Shown: one piece after another, positions 34,081 to 45,233 of the stretch
Position numbering within the stretch: position 1 is the stretch's first letter
How the letters are laid out: each line of letters starts with the position of its first letter
Origin: Microvelia longipes
Lineage: Eukaryota > Arthropoda > Insecta > Hemiptera > Veliidae
DNA: 64,000 nt
Assembly (NCBI GenBank): GCA_018340805.1
Contig: JACMZG010001863.1
Span: 56,669,080 to 56,733,079, forward strand
Direction of reading: 5' to 3'
Made by a program: the position numbers and the translations under genes
Notes under the pieces: generated by a model
Seen by the model: the letters and a program-made list of their open reading frames with translations, nothing else
The model's database searches: none
What the model was told of the DNA's origin: nothing

Positions 34081-34497
34081 AATGTATTTTTATGTATTTT
34101 TTTTATTCTTTTATTTTTTTTTTTTTGTTGTTCTCTCTTTTTATTTTTTTAATATCTTAGCATTAGTATTATTTTTATTTTTTTTTTCTTAGTATTAGTA
34201 TTATTAATGTTATTATTATTAACTGTTTGTTATAACTTTTTTTTAGCTTTCTATTCATTTTATATCATTAATTTGATTTCATTCCAAACTAACCAATAAA
34301 TGAATTAAAAGCCTTAAACCTAAAATCAGTGACAAAGAGCCTCCTGTTTCAAGGTTCTCTTCTTGGAGGCTCTTATTCCCAATACATATGACATATTGTA
34401 ATACAATCAATTTATTTTGTATGAATATTCTGTAAATTATAATATTTAATATTGTATTGACTAATAATAATAAATAAATAAATCATAAATCATTTGA
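34081..34497. other. T-rich low-complexity and unassigned sequence
   Basis: A T-rich tract covers 34085-34260. At 34335-34375 GAGCCTCC and GGAGGCTC flank a hairpin. No gene recognised. Confidence 0.45.
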
Positions 34498-34540
34498 AAT
34501 AGGCTATGCCCCCTCTAGTAGATATCTCTGTGAATAGAAT
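34498..34540 (-). repeat. dispersed repeat RG, inverse fragment
   Basis: ATAGGCTATGCCCCCTCTAG is the inverse of a block at about 22540-22575 (GAGATATATACTAAAGGGGG followed by the GCCATAGCCTAT block). Confidence 0.55.
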
Positions 34541-34589
34541 AATGTTTTCGGTAACACGTCTTGACCTAAAGGATTATTATTGTACCTCA

Positions 34590-34790
34590 TACTTTTTTTC
34601 GTCTCTCAATCATAAAATACACTGGGGAACTACAAAGATGACAGATACACATTCAGGCAAAAAACTTAGCAAAAACCACTCAGGAGGTCTACCATCACTA
34701 GAAACGAATAATTTCGGTAAACTTTTGGTACAGGATTTTTCTAAAAAAACTTTTCCAATTGGTACGTTACTACGCTGTGGATTACTCATA
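34590..34790 (+). repeat. D1 dispersed element, tail part
   Basis: AATACACTGGGGAACTAC, CAAAAACCACTCAGGAGGTC and ACGAATAATTTCGGTAA match the D1 tail. The 110-codon frame at 34506-34838 comes from this repeat. Confidence 0.65.
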
Positions 34791-35329
34791 TCATCAAACT
34801 ACAAATTCCGTCTTTTCCACAAGAATATCTATATTTAAATAGCAGAGCCGGCTTTCGGCTTTCGCCATCAACTGTGTCTAACATAGCAAAATGAAAAAAC
34901 AATAATTTGAAAATGAAAAAAATTTATACAATTTTCCAATTGTATACATAAAGAAAAGTAAAAACATTACAGAATCTCATTGGAAAGCCACAGCTTTGCA
35001 ATCGAAAGTATGAGGTTTACATCAAATTTCACACTTTTCCTGGTGTAGTTTATTTTTAGCGAATTCCAAAATATAAAGTTAATCCAGAAACACGTGTGTG
35101 AAAATTCTTAACAAATAAAAGCAAAATTTTCTAATTTCCTTATTCAGGGCCAAATCACAGAGTAGGCTTCAATTGAAGCCTAGTCTGTATCGAGTCAAAT
35201 TCACGTCAATTGAAGCTTACTTTAAAATACATAATGTAAGCCTTAAAAACCCGTCTCTAAGTCTTGACTTAGTAAACCTTATTGACATGAGTAAGTCTTT
35301 AAATCTTTTTCACTAACGTTTGATTATCA
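34791..35329. other. unassigned sequence with a perfect palindrome
   Basis: AGGCTTCAATTGAAGCCT at 35167-35184 is a perfect 18-bp palindrome, and TCAATTGAAGCTTA follows 40 bp later. Nothing else is recognised. Confidence 0.5.
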
Positions 35330-35560
35330 CTTTTCCTCATCTATACAGTAGGTATATAGGAAAAGTAAAGTTTTAACAAAAATCCGAAACCGGGTTTCAG
35401 GTGTTTTTAAAATCTACTGAGGTGATTTATAGTTGTCTGTACGCGAAAGTACTTCTGAGGACTAGCGAAGCCAGTCCAAAGAAGTGTAGACGAGCGAAGC
35501 GAATCCGACGTGGCGAGGAAAAGTTCTGTACCTTGTAACCAGATTTATTTTTAGTTTTCC
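35330..35560 (-). repeat. D1 dispersed element, ends joined
   Basis: On the minus strand: the head with CGCCACGTCGGATTCGCTTC and CTCGTCTACACTTC, then directly the tail (CACCTCAGTAGATTTTAAAA, CCCGGTTTCGGA, CCTATATACCTACTG). The middle is deleted. Confidence 0.7.
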
Positions 35561-35619
35561 TCATCTACTACCAAAAGTTTCTTGAAAAGTAATGCGTGTC
35601 ACCTAAAAATCCAAAGCGG

Positions 35620-35995
35620 AGGTTTCATTAACCGTCTCTGTCAGGCAATTGAGAGGGTTTCATCAGGCTGTCTCGAGGTATGGGTCAATTTAACGCTCAA
35701 CTGAGAGACGTTCTGAGAGGGTTTTATCAACCTGTCTGTGGAGTATGGCTTAATTTAACGCTCAACTGAGAGACGTTCTGAGAGGGTTTTATCAGCCTGT
35801 CTGTGGAGTATGGCTTAATTTAACGCTCAACTGAGAGACGTTCTGAGAGGGTTTTATCAGCCTGTCTGTGGATATGGCTTAATTTAACGCTCAACTGAGA
35901 GACGTTCTGAGAGGGTTTCATCAGGCTGTCTGTGGAGTATGGATCAATTTAACGCTCAACTGAGAGACGTTCTGAGAAGGTTTTATCAGGCTGAG
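35620..35995. repeat. 66-bp tandem array, about five copies
   Basis: Unit contains TTAACGCTCAACTGAGAGAC, GTTCTGAGAGGGTTTTATCA and GCCTGTCTGTGGAGTATGG. Confidence 0.95.
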
Positions 35996-36119
35996 AAAAT
36001 TGTTTTTCTCTAATATATTAAAAGTAAAGAAAAACACCTAATATTAATCTTGAGACTGAGCTTATATAGAGTTCATTATAAATAAAGAAAAATCTTTTTA
36101 CAGAGTAAAATTAATTTGG

Positions 36120-36420
36120 TTATAAATAAAGAAAACTCTCTTAACAGAATAAAACTAAATCGGCAAATAACTTTCAACGTAGGTAGAGGCCATCGTCAGT
36201 GCCAAACCGTCGAAGAAATAAAATGAAGACGAGTGAGTCTGTGATTTGACTTTAGATATTGGATTCAGACTTAATTTAATAGTCTTTAAGTAAATAGTTT
36301 AAACTAATCTGAATCTAATATCTGAAGCTTTTCTTAACTTTATTCTTAGTTTTGCACTGACGATGGTCTCTATCTAGATTAAAAGCTAATAAAGTGTTTT
36401 TTACGGAGTTAATTTTAGTT
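36120..36420. mobile_element. fold-back element, hammerhead family B, diverged
   Basis: The left arm (36147-36203, with GAGGCCATCGTCAGTGC) and right arm (36354-36415, GCACTGACGATGGTCTC and TAATAAAGTGTTTTTTACGG) are inverse and resemble 9069-9306. The spacer holds a second inverted pair: ATATTGGATTCAGAC and its inverse GAATCTAATAT. On the minus strand the left arm keeps CTGACGA (complement of 36193-36199) and GAAAG (complement of 36171-36175). The right arm has TAAAA in place of GAAA. Stem III is lost in both, so neither ribozyme should work. Confidence 0.65.
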
Positions 36421-36859
36421 AAGTAAAATAAAGCTGTTCACAAGAATAAAATAAAGTCAGAAAACAGTGCTGTTTCAAATTAAAATTTTGGTAATTTCAT
36501 GGTTGTTGGAGCGTAATGAGCAAAAGAAAATTCAGGTATGCCGCAAACGCAATGCTTCAGTTTTTCTTAAAAAGAAAAAAAATAAAAAGAAATAAAAAAA
36601 AAAATCAAATGAAAATATTGGCTGGTTGATTACCAACCTGAGAAAATTAGTAATCTGGGATAAGAGACTTGACAAAAGTTTAATTAACTTAATAACCTTT
36701 ACAGGGAAAGGTTATAAATAGAGCTCTCTGATAAGGAAAACGACAAATCTCAAACCTACTCCCACCTTATCACAAATATACCACCAGGAGGCGCCACTAA
36801 GTCGTATCAACTTATTCTTCTTTTAAGTTATACCGTCTATGTATATGGTGTTAATATTA
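36421..36859. other. unassigned sequence before the copia fragment
   Basis: Contains the hairpin ACCTTTACAGGGAAAGGT (36696-36713) followed at once by TATAAATAG (36713-36721), a good TATA-box match. It may be LTR-derived, since a copia remnant follows, but no second LTR is available for comparison. Confidence 0.35.
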
Positions 36860-36860
36860 A

Positions 36861-37265
36861 TTGGAAATGTCACTGTCAAAAAGTAGAAAATCCTTAAGTG
36901 GATATGCATTTAAATTGGCTGATGCTACAGTATCATGGGAGGCCAGAAAACAATCGGTTGTGGCTCTCTCTAGCACAGAGGCCGAGTATATCTCGTTAAC
37001 TAACGCAGCTAAAGAAGCAACGTATTTGCGAAGGTTATTATGTGAACTGAAAGCTGAGGAGTTCACAATGACACCGACGGTTTTGTACAGCGACAGTCAA
37101 AGTGCAAAACATTTAGTTGTTAACGATGGACACCATCCTCGCACTAAACATATTGATGTGCGAAATCATTATGTAAGAGAAGCACATAGGAATGGTGTTG
37201 TACAAATAAAATTACAAACAGATCTGATGCCAGCTGATATCTTAACTAAAGGACTGCAAGGATGA
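36861..37265 (+). pseudogene. Ty1/copia retrotransposon, RNase H C-terminal fragment
   Basis: The frame contains the hallmark blocks of the copia Pol RNase H: SGYAFKLADATVSWEARKQ, then ALSSTEAEY, then LYSDSQSAKHL, HPRTKHIDVRNHYVRE and the terminal LMPADILTKGL. SSTEAEY and the SDS block hold the acidic residues of the active site. Everything upstream (Gag, protease, integrase, reverse transcriptase) is missing; similarity starts about 10 codons in, at the SRKSLSGY region. The frame ends early through a small deletion after ILTKGL; intact copies of the same end in the following array read on for another 20 codons. The ATG at the start lies in a 19-bp block that also occurs at 39534-39552. Confidence 0.9.
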
Positions 37266-39545
37266 AAACTGAAATGTTCAGGTGAGTTAAGAGTTAAATT
37301 GCATCCAGACACTTACACCCAGTGAGGGAAGTATTGGAAATGTTGATGCCAGCTGATATCTTAACTAAAGGACTACCAAGGATGAAAACTGAAATGTTCA
37401 GGTGGAAGTTAAGAGTTAAATTGCATCCAGACACTTACACCCAGTGAGGGGAAGTATTGGAAATGTTGATGCCAGCTGATATCTTAACTAAAGGACTACC
37501 AAGGATGAAAACCTGAAATGTTCAGGTGGAAGTTAAGAGTTAAATTGCATCCAGACACTTAACCAGTGAGGGGAAGTATTGGAAATGTTGATGCCAGCTG
37601 ATATCTTAACTAAAGGACTACCAAGGATGAAAACTGAAATGTTCAGGTGGAAGTTAAGAGTTAAATTGCATCCAGACACTTACACCCAGTGAGGGAAGTA
37701 TTGGAAATGTTGATGCCAGCTGATATCTTAACTAAAGGACTACCAAGGATGAAAAACTGAAATGTTCAGTGGAAGTTAAGAGTTAATTGCATCCAGACAC
37801 TTACACCCAGTGAGGGGAAGTATTGGAAAATGTTTGATGCCAGCTGATATCTTAACTAAAGGACTACCAAGGATGAAAACTGAAATGTTCAGGTGGAAGT
37901 TAAGAGTTAAATTGCATCCAGACACTTACACCCAGTGAGGGGAAGTATTGGAAATGTTGATGCCAGCTGATATCTTAACTAAAGGACTGCCAAGGATGAA
38001 AACTGAAATGTTCAGGTGGAAGTTAAGAGTTAAATTGCATCCAGACACTTACACCCAGTGAGGGGAAGTATTGGAAATGTTGATGCCAGCTGATATCTTA
38101 ACTAAAGGACTACCAAGGATGAAAACTGAAATGTTCAGGTGGAAGTTAAGAGTTAAATTGCATCCAGACACTTACACCCAGTGAGGGGATGTATTGGAAA
38201 TGTTGATGCCAGCTGATATCTTAACTAAAGGACTGCCAAGGATGAAAACTGAAATGTTCAGGTGGAAGTTAAGAGTTAAATTGCATCCAGACACTTACAC
38301 CAGTGAGGGGAAGTATTGGAAATGTTGATGCCAGCTGATATCTTAACTAAAGGACTACCAAGGATGAAAACTGAAATGTTCAGGTGGAAGTTAGGAGTCA
38401 ACTTGCATCCAGACACTTACACCCAGTGAGGGGAAGTATTGGAAATGTTGATGCCAGCTGATATCTTAACTAAAGGACTGCCAAGGATGAAAACTGAAAT
38501 GTTCAGGCGGAAGTTAGGAGTCAACTTGCATCCAGACACTTACACCCAGTGAGGGGAAGTATTGGAAATGTTGATGCCAGCTGATATCTTAACTAAAGGA
38601 CTACCAAGGATGAAACTGAAATGTTCAGGTGGAAGTTAAGAGTTAAATTGCATCCAGACACTTACACCCAGTGAGGGGAAGTATTGGAAATGTTGATGCC
38701 AGCTGATATCTTAACTAAAGGACTACCAAGGATGAAAACTGAAATGTTCAGGTGGAAGTTAGGAGTCAACTTGCATCCAGACACTTACACCCAGTGAGAA
38801 GTATTGGAAATGTTGATGCCAGCTGATATCTTAACTAAAGGACTACCAAGGATGAACTGAAATGTTCAGGTGGAAGTTAAGAGTTAAATTGCATCCAGAC
38901 ACTTACACCCAGTGAGGGGAAGTATTGGAAATGTTGATGCCAGCTGATATCTTAACTAAAGACTACCAAGGATGAAAACTGAAATGTTCAGGTGGAAGTT
39001 AAGAGTTAAATTGCATCCAGACACTTACACCCAGGTGAGGGGAAGTATTGGAAATGTTGATGCCAGCTGATATCTTAACTAAAGGACTACCAAGGATGAA
39101 AACTGAAATGTTCAGGTGGAAGTTAAGAGTTAAATTGCATCCAGACACTTACACCCAGTGAGGGAAGTATTGGAAATGTTGATGCCAGCTGATATCTTAA
39201 AAGGACTACCAAGGATGAAAACTGAAATGTTCAGGTGGAAGTTAAGAGTTAAATTGCATCCAGACACTTACACCCAGTGAGGGGAAGTATTGGAAATGTT
39301 GATGCCAGCTGATATCTTAACTAAAGGACTGCCAAGGATGAAACTGAAATGTTCAGGTGGAAGTTAAGAGTTAAATTGCATCCAGACACTTACACCCAGT
39401 GAGGGGAAGTATTGGAAATGTTGATGCCAGCTGATATCTTAACTAAAGGACTGCCAAGGATGAAAACTGAAATGTTGAGGCGGAAGTTAAGAGTTAAATT
39501 GCATCCAGACACTTACACCCAGTGAGGGGAAGTATTGGAAATGTC
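37226..39545 (+). repeat. 123-bp tandem array made from the copia 3' end
   Basis: Nineteen units, counting the one in the RNase H frame. Each spans GATGCCAGCTGATATCTTAA, the rest of the Pol C-terminus and its stop (CACCCAGTGA), and a polypurine-like GGGGAAGTATTGGAAATGTT. The unit is 41 codons plus none over, so the copia reading frame is kept from unit to unit but closed by the stop in every unit. Two sublineages differ at GTTAAGAGTTAAATTG against GTTAGGAGTCAACTTG. Many units carry one-base indels. After the last unit the sequence passes into CACTGTCATTCAGTG, the presumed start of the 3' LTR. Confidence 0.95.
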
Positions 39546-39700
39546 ACTGTCATTCAGTGTTAATCTGTTTAATTGTAAAATATTTAATATATCAGTCTTT
39601 TCTTCTGATGTTCAAGTTATAGGAATTAGTTTTTTTCTAATAATATTCAAATACACTAATAATATCTGAATACCTCAAAACAAGTGCGATTGAAACATTA
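39534..39700 (+). repeat. presumed start of copia 3' LTR
   Basis: Directly after the polypurine-like GAGGGGAAGT comes ATTGGAAATGTCACTGTCA. A copia LTR normally starts just after the polypurine tract. The far end of the LTR cannot be placed. Confidence 0.4.
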
Positions 39701-40509
39701 AAACCTGAACTCCTATAAAATAATCGTATCCGGCATAGGTATGTCGGCTCCATATAATAAAATCAATTCTATAAAAGGGTTTCTTTCATTTGTTTTAATC
39801 ATAGAGTATGAAAGAATAGATAGAGATCGATATAAGCTAACTGAGACATAACACAATATTTTATCTAGAAACGAAACATGTAAGACAATATTTAAGCCAA
39901 AATAAACAAACTAGAGAATTAATCTTTGAGAAAAATTATTTCTCATCTCATCGTTCACAGTACTATGTATTATTATTATTAATAATACTTATCCATAGGA
40001 TTTACAAAAGGGCCAGCTATGTTCGATAGAAAATTAAGACTTGGACGTTTTCAGGTTCATTTATGAAACTAAGGTACCACTAAGGGTATTCTTAATATTA
40101 TGAACACATAATAAAAGATAAATTACTTTCATACGTATTTATTTAATAATGAATTAAGATATAAGATATTGGTATAGATAAACCAAAAATTAAGGATGGA
40201 TTCTTATACTTAAATTCTTGCCCAGAGGGGGAAACATTTCTCCCTGAGCCCCTCTAGTGAGCCACCGTTTACACATTTTGACGCCCCCACTCAAGCAGAC
40301 AAAACTGCCCTCGCTCAGGACATTGACTACTCTCTGGGTATGTAAAAGTGCTGACGCACTAATCAAAATACTAGGCACTCTATTCTAGACTTAACTTATT
40401 ATAATAATTGTTAATATTATAAAATTACGCTGTATAGAATATAGATGTATGTATAGAATAGAAACGTTAGGTTAAATTGAGCACCAATTTCAACCAATTG
40501 TCTACTATT
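39701..40509. other. unassigned sequence with a GC-richer block
   Basis: The part at 40215-40380 is GC-richer (GCCCAGAGGGGGAAACATTT, GACGCCCCCACTCAAGC) and open on the minus strand for 62 codons, but shows no motif. It may be a repeat fragment. Confidence 0.35.
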
Positions 40510-40752
40510 ATGGTAACTACATTATGGTAACTAATACTCTCACATATGGTAACTACTCACATAGGTAACTAATACTCACATATGGTAACTAATACTCACA
40601 TATGGTAACTAATACTCACATATGGTAACTTATACTCACATATGGTAACTAATACTCACATTGGTAATAATACTCAATATGATAACTATATCACATATGG
40701 TAACTAATACTCACATCACATATGGTAACTAATACTCACATATGGTAACTTT
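40510..40752. repeat. 20-bp tandem array, about 11 copies
   Basis: Unit GGTAACTAATACTCACATAT with a few shortened copies. Confidence 0.95.
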
Positions 40753-40774
40753 TTTACCACTCGTGGTAAAAAAG
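40749..40774. repeat. palindrome at the array end
   Basis: CTTTTTTACCACTCGTGGTA followed by AAAAAAG makes a near-perfect palindrome of 24-26 bp. It is a hairpin with a T-run, but in this eukaryotic setting I do not call it a terminator. Confidence 0.7.
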
Positions 40775-41160
40775 AAAAACAGCGTAAATTTTCCAAATTT
40801 GAAAGCTCCTATTTAATTCTAAGAAATTCGATACCAATATAACTTTACTCCGCTAATATTTCACTAAGCTATAGTTGGACATATATAATAGATTTTTTTT
40901 AAATTCAAAAAAAGAAATATTTTTAACAAAATTCTGAAATATATGTAAAACAATAGCTTAATCTAAAATTATCGGAATAGAACGATATCGATATCAAATT
41001 TCTTAAAATGTAATGAAGTTTCCAAAATAGGGAAGTTACTGGACGCTCTAATTAAACTTTTAAAAGTGGTAACAAATTTTGAATGTTAGTTACTAAGATA
41101 ATAACGGTAAATTTGAACACGCCAATTTAACATGAGACCAGTATAGGAAGTCTAGGACCA
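40775..41160. other. unassigned AT-rich sequence
   Basis: No feature recognised. Confidence 0.5.
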
Positions 41161-41223
41161 TGTTTTACCTTATTTTTTAAGGATTCAATATTGGTACATC
41201 TGAAAAAGTTGCGCCCGATATAA

Positions 41224-43936
41224 TTGAACGAACGTAAGTGAGTTCTTACATTCAGAAGATTGGGACGGCGCGTATGTTTGTTTGTATGTTTGTATGTTTG
41301 TATGTTTGTATGTTTGTATGTTTGTGTGTTTGTGTGTTTGTTTGTACGTGTCGCGATAACTGCCGTAAAAATTGACTGATTTTGATAAAATTTTGTATAC
41401 AGGTAAAACTAATTATGTGTCAGAGCTGTATAGTTTTTGGTAATATTCCGAAAAATATTTTCAAAATGGCAGCCAAAATGGCGGACCGGATAAAAAAAAT
41501 TTTTGAGCGAAAAAATCGTGTTGTATATCGTTTCAAAGCTCTTAAAGAGTAGAAAAAGAAAATATATGTTTCATGGTCAGCATTTTAAAATTTTTTGAAT
41601 AATTTAAAAATGGCGGCTAAAATAATGAACTCAAAAATTTAAAATTAAAGGAATAACTCGAGTAATATATCGTTGTAAGCTCTTGATTAGTAGAACAAAA
41701 ATGATATATACTAAATTTCGAAAAATTCAACATGGCGGCCATAATTTAATATAATAGTTTTTACTAATTTTATAAGAATTTACAAGATAAAGATCTATTG
41801 TAATATACTTTAGATACTTTTATTCAAGTAAAATTAACTATATGTCAGAGCTGTATAGTTTTTGGTAATATTCCGAAAAATATTTTCAAAATGGCGGCCA
41901 ATATGGCGGACCGGATAAAAATTTTTGAGCAAAAATCGTGTGTATATCGTTTAAAAGCTCTTAAAGAGTAGAAAAAGAAAATATATTTTTCATGGTCAAC
42001 ATTTCAAATTTTTTTAATAATTTAAAAATGGCGGCTTAAATAATAAACTCAAAAAAATAAAATTTAAAGCGAGCCTTTTTAACTATGTATTATTATAAAC
42101 ATACGCAATCAAGCGAGTGAAGCAAGCCTTTTTTACTACACATAATATTAAATATAAGCAAAAAAGCGAGCTAAGCGAGCCTTTTTTACAATATATTTTT
42201 TAAATATACGCAATCTAGCGAGCGAAGCGAGCCTTATTTACAATATATTTTATTATAAATATAAGCAATTTAGCGAGCGAAGCGAGCTTCTTTTACTATG
42301 CATAAATATAAATCTACGCAATCATGCGAGCGAAGCGAGCCTTCTTTTACTATTTATTATTATAAATATACGCAAAAAAGCGAGCGAAGCGAGCCTTTTT
42401 TACAATATATTTTATTATAAATATAAGCAATCTAGCGAGCGAAGCGAGCCTATTTTTTAACTTTGTATTATTATAAATATAAGCTATCTAGCGAGCGAAG
42501 CGAGCTTTTTTTGCAATACATTAATATTAAATATAAGCAATCTAGCGAGCGAAGCGAGCCTTATTTACAATATATATTATTATAAATATAAGCAATCTAG
42601 CGAGCGAAGCGAGCCTTCTTTTACTATGCATGAATATAAATTACGCAATCTAGCGAGCGAAGCGAGCCTTCTTATACTATTTATTATTATAAATATACGC
42701 AAAAAGCGAGCGAAACAAGCCTTTTTTTACAATATATTTTATTATAAATATAAGCAATCTAGCGAGCGAAGCGAGCCTATTTTTAACTTTGTATTATTAT
42801 TAAATATAAGCATCTAGCGAGCCTTTTTTACTATGCATTAATAAAAAATATTCGCAATCTAGCGAGCCGAGCCTTTTTTTACTTTGTACTAAGCAATCTA
42901 GCGAGCGAAGCGAGCCTTCTATAAAAATGTATCATTATAAATATATATATTTATCATTTAAATATACGCAAAAAAGCGAGCGAAGCGAGCCTTTTTTACA
43001 ATATATTTATTATAAATATAAGCAATCTAGCGAGCGAAGCGAGCCTATTTTTAACTTTGTATTATTATAAATATAAGCTATCTAGCGAGCGAAGCGAGCC
43101 TTTTTTGCAATGCATTAATATTAAATATAAGCATCTAGCGAGCGAAGCGAGCCTACTTTTCTATGTATTATTATAAATATACGCAATCTAGCGAGCGAAG
43201 CGAGCCTTATTTACAATATATTTTTATAAATATAAGCAATCTAGCGAGCGAAGCGAGCCTATTTTTAACTTTTTATTATTATAAATATAAGCTATCTAGC
43301 GAGCGAAGCGAGCCTTTTTTACTATGCATTAATATAAATATACGCAATCTAGCGAGCGAAGCGAGCCTTTTTTTTAACTTTGTATTAAGCAATCTAGCGA
43401 GCGAAGCGAGCCTTCTATAAGAATGTATCATTGTAAATATATATATATTTATCATTATAAATATACGCAATTAAGCGAGCGAAGCGAGCCTTTTTTACTA
43501 TGCATTAATATAAATCTACACAATCTAGCGAGCGAAGCGAGCCTTTTTTACTCATATTTTATTATAAATATAAGCAATCTAGCGAGCGAAGCGAGCCTAT
43601 TTTTAACTATGTATTTTTTTAAATATACGCAATCTAGCGAGCGAAGTGAGCCCTTTTTTAACTTTGTATTATTATAAATATAAGCAATCTAGCGAGCGAA
43701 GCGAGCCCTTTTTTATCTTTGTATTATTATAAATATAAGCAATCTAGCGAGCAAAGCGAGCCTTTTTTACTATGTAAATATTTAAGATACCTAAACTAGC
43801 AAGCGAAGCGAGCCTTTTTGAGTTTATACTTTAAAATAGTATAGCATCCGAATGTTTTAATAACTCATTTTGCTTCTTTAAATATATATTTTTTATGTAT
43901 TCTTTGACGTGAGTTCTTGATGCAACGCATTACTAG
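41224..43936 (+). mobile_element. Helitron-like non-autonomous element with an internal array
   Basis: Begins TTGAACGAACGTAAGTGAG with a small hairpin (GTAAG/CTTAC). It continues with GGGACGGCGCGTATG, a (TGTATGTT)n run (41270-41345) and TGTCGCGATAACTGCCG. A block of about 420 bp is partly duplicated (TGTCAGAGCTGTATAGTTTT at 41419 and 41838). The array (42066-43825) follows, and the end is a hairpin ATGC/GCAT plus TTACTAG. A 3'-terminal hairpin followed by CTAG and then T fits the Helitron rule (CTRR). A microsatellite followed by core repeats is the layout of Helentron-derived INE/DINE elements. The class is inferred from ends and layout; there is no Rep/helicase gene. Confidence 0.5.
42066..43825. 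repeat. about 32-unit tandem array of a 50-60 bp repeat
   Basis: Every unit has the constant part TCTAGCGAGCGAAGCGAGCC followed by a T-run and a variable AT-rich part such as TATTATTATAAATATAAGCA. The GC-rich core is conserved almost without change while the AT part varies in length and sequence. Open frames encoding NLASEASL-like peptides are artefacts. Confidence 0.95.
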
Positions 43937-44391
43937 TTGAACGAACGTAAGTGGTTCTTACATTTCAGAGATTGGGACGGCGCGTATGTTTGTTTGTTGT
44001 TTGTATGTTTGTATGTTGTTTGTTTGTGTGTTTGTTTGTTACGTGTCGCGATAACTGCCGTAAAAATTAACCGATTTTAATAAAATTTTGTATACAGGTA
44101 AAACTAATTATGTGTCAGAGCTGTATAGTTTTTGGTAATATTCCGAAAAATATTTTCAAAATGGCAGCCAATATGGCGGACCGGATGAAAAAAAAATTTT
44201 GAGCGAAAAAATCGTGTTGTATATCTTTTTAAAGCTCTTAAAGAGTAGAAAATATATGTTTCATGGTCAACATTTTAAAATTTTTTGAATAATTTAAAAA
44301 TGGCGGCTAAAATGATATATCGCTTGCTTTAAATAAATAATTTTTTTTATGTATTCTTTTGACGTGAGTTCTTGATGCAACGCATTACTAG
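43937..44391 (+). mobile_element. second Helitron-like copy, head to tail, without array
   Basis: Starts at TTGAACGAACGTAAGTGG directly after the end of the first copy (TTACTAG) and ends in the same ATTCTTTTGACGTGAGTTCT, TGATGCAACGCATTACTAG text. The internal array is absent. Direct head-to-tail junctions without spacer are common for rolling-circle elements. Confidence 0.55.
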
Positions 44392-44965
44392 TAATAATAA
44401 TAAGCCAGAAAAGGTTATAAACTATAGATATAAGAGTGCAATGACACAAACAAAATAACTTTTATAAATGTTCGGCCATAGGCCGTGGCACCTCAGAGAG
44501 GTAAGTAGGTAACATGCATACATCTAAAATTAATTTAACTTTATAATAAATATCTAATACATTTCTAATTAATAATATAAATATCACATAATTTAAGTAA
44601 AAAAAATTCTAAAAATAAACATAACACATTTCCAATTTATATATTTTGTTTCATTTTATTCCCATGTTTATACTTCTATAATTATTAATTTTAATCTCCT
44701 CCATATCATACTGATTTATATTTATTTTCAAATTATTTTATTATATAATACATTTTAAGCCTAATAAGATCATAGTTTTTTTTTTTATAAATAGTAATCT
44801 TATATAATAATGATTGTAATACCTAAATCCTCATTATTAGGTCCAAAAAACGTGTTTAAAATGTTCAGAATAAATTCGCTAAAAGTTAGAAAACGTGTAC
44901 TTGGTGTAATTGTTTTTCCCTTCTCGTATTATTAGTATTAAATCTCGTTTCTTATTTATAAAATG
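44392..44965. other. unassigned AT-rich sequence
   Basis: No feature recognised. Confidence 0.5.
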
Positions 44966-45233
44966 TTATATCAGCCGCTTCCGTGGCCGAGGTCGTTAAG
45001 GCGTTAGTCTTTACACTGACCTTTGACACCCACGGAGGTCTGGGGTTCGCATCCCAGGTTACGCTCTCAGTTTATAGAGGATTATTGTTTAGATAAATTA
45101 TCGCCAACTTTAGAATTCACTTTGAGCGTAACGGTTGCTACTACCACCCGAGGTGGTTCCCACAGGGGTTATCCCTGATGAGCCGCAAGGCTCTAAACGG
45201 GCATTATTATTATTATTATTATTATTATATCAG
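44966..45233. other. 9-bp target-site duplication of a SINE
   Basis: TTATATCAG at 44966-44974 and 45225-45233. Confidence 0.7.
44975..45224 (+). mobile_element. tRNA-derived SINE, subfamily 2
   Basis: Nearly identical to 23095-23338: CGTGGCCGAGGTCGTTAAGG head, B box GGTTCGCATCCC, the three hairpins, and a longer (ATT)n tail. High identity of the two copies suggests recent activity. Confidence 0.92.

Noticed and set aside
43163..43677. Frames encoding repeated SERSEP or NLASEASL peptides
   Set aside because: They follow from the tandem GCGAGCGAAGCGAGC core and shift frame between units.
45175..45200. CTGATGAGCCGCAAGGCTC in the SINE body as a hammerhead core
   Set aside because: The stem covaries through the G and A that must stay unpaired in a hammerhead (GAGCC/GGCTC against GGGCC/GGCCC), and TAAAC replaces GAAAC. 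It is a plain hairpin with a GNRA loop.
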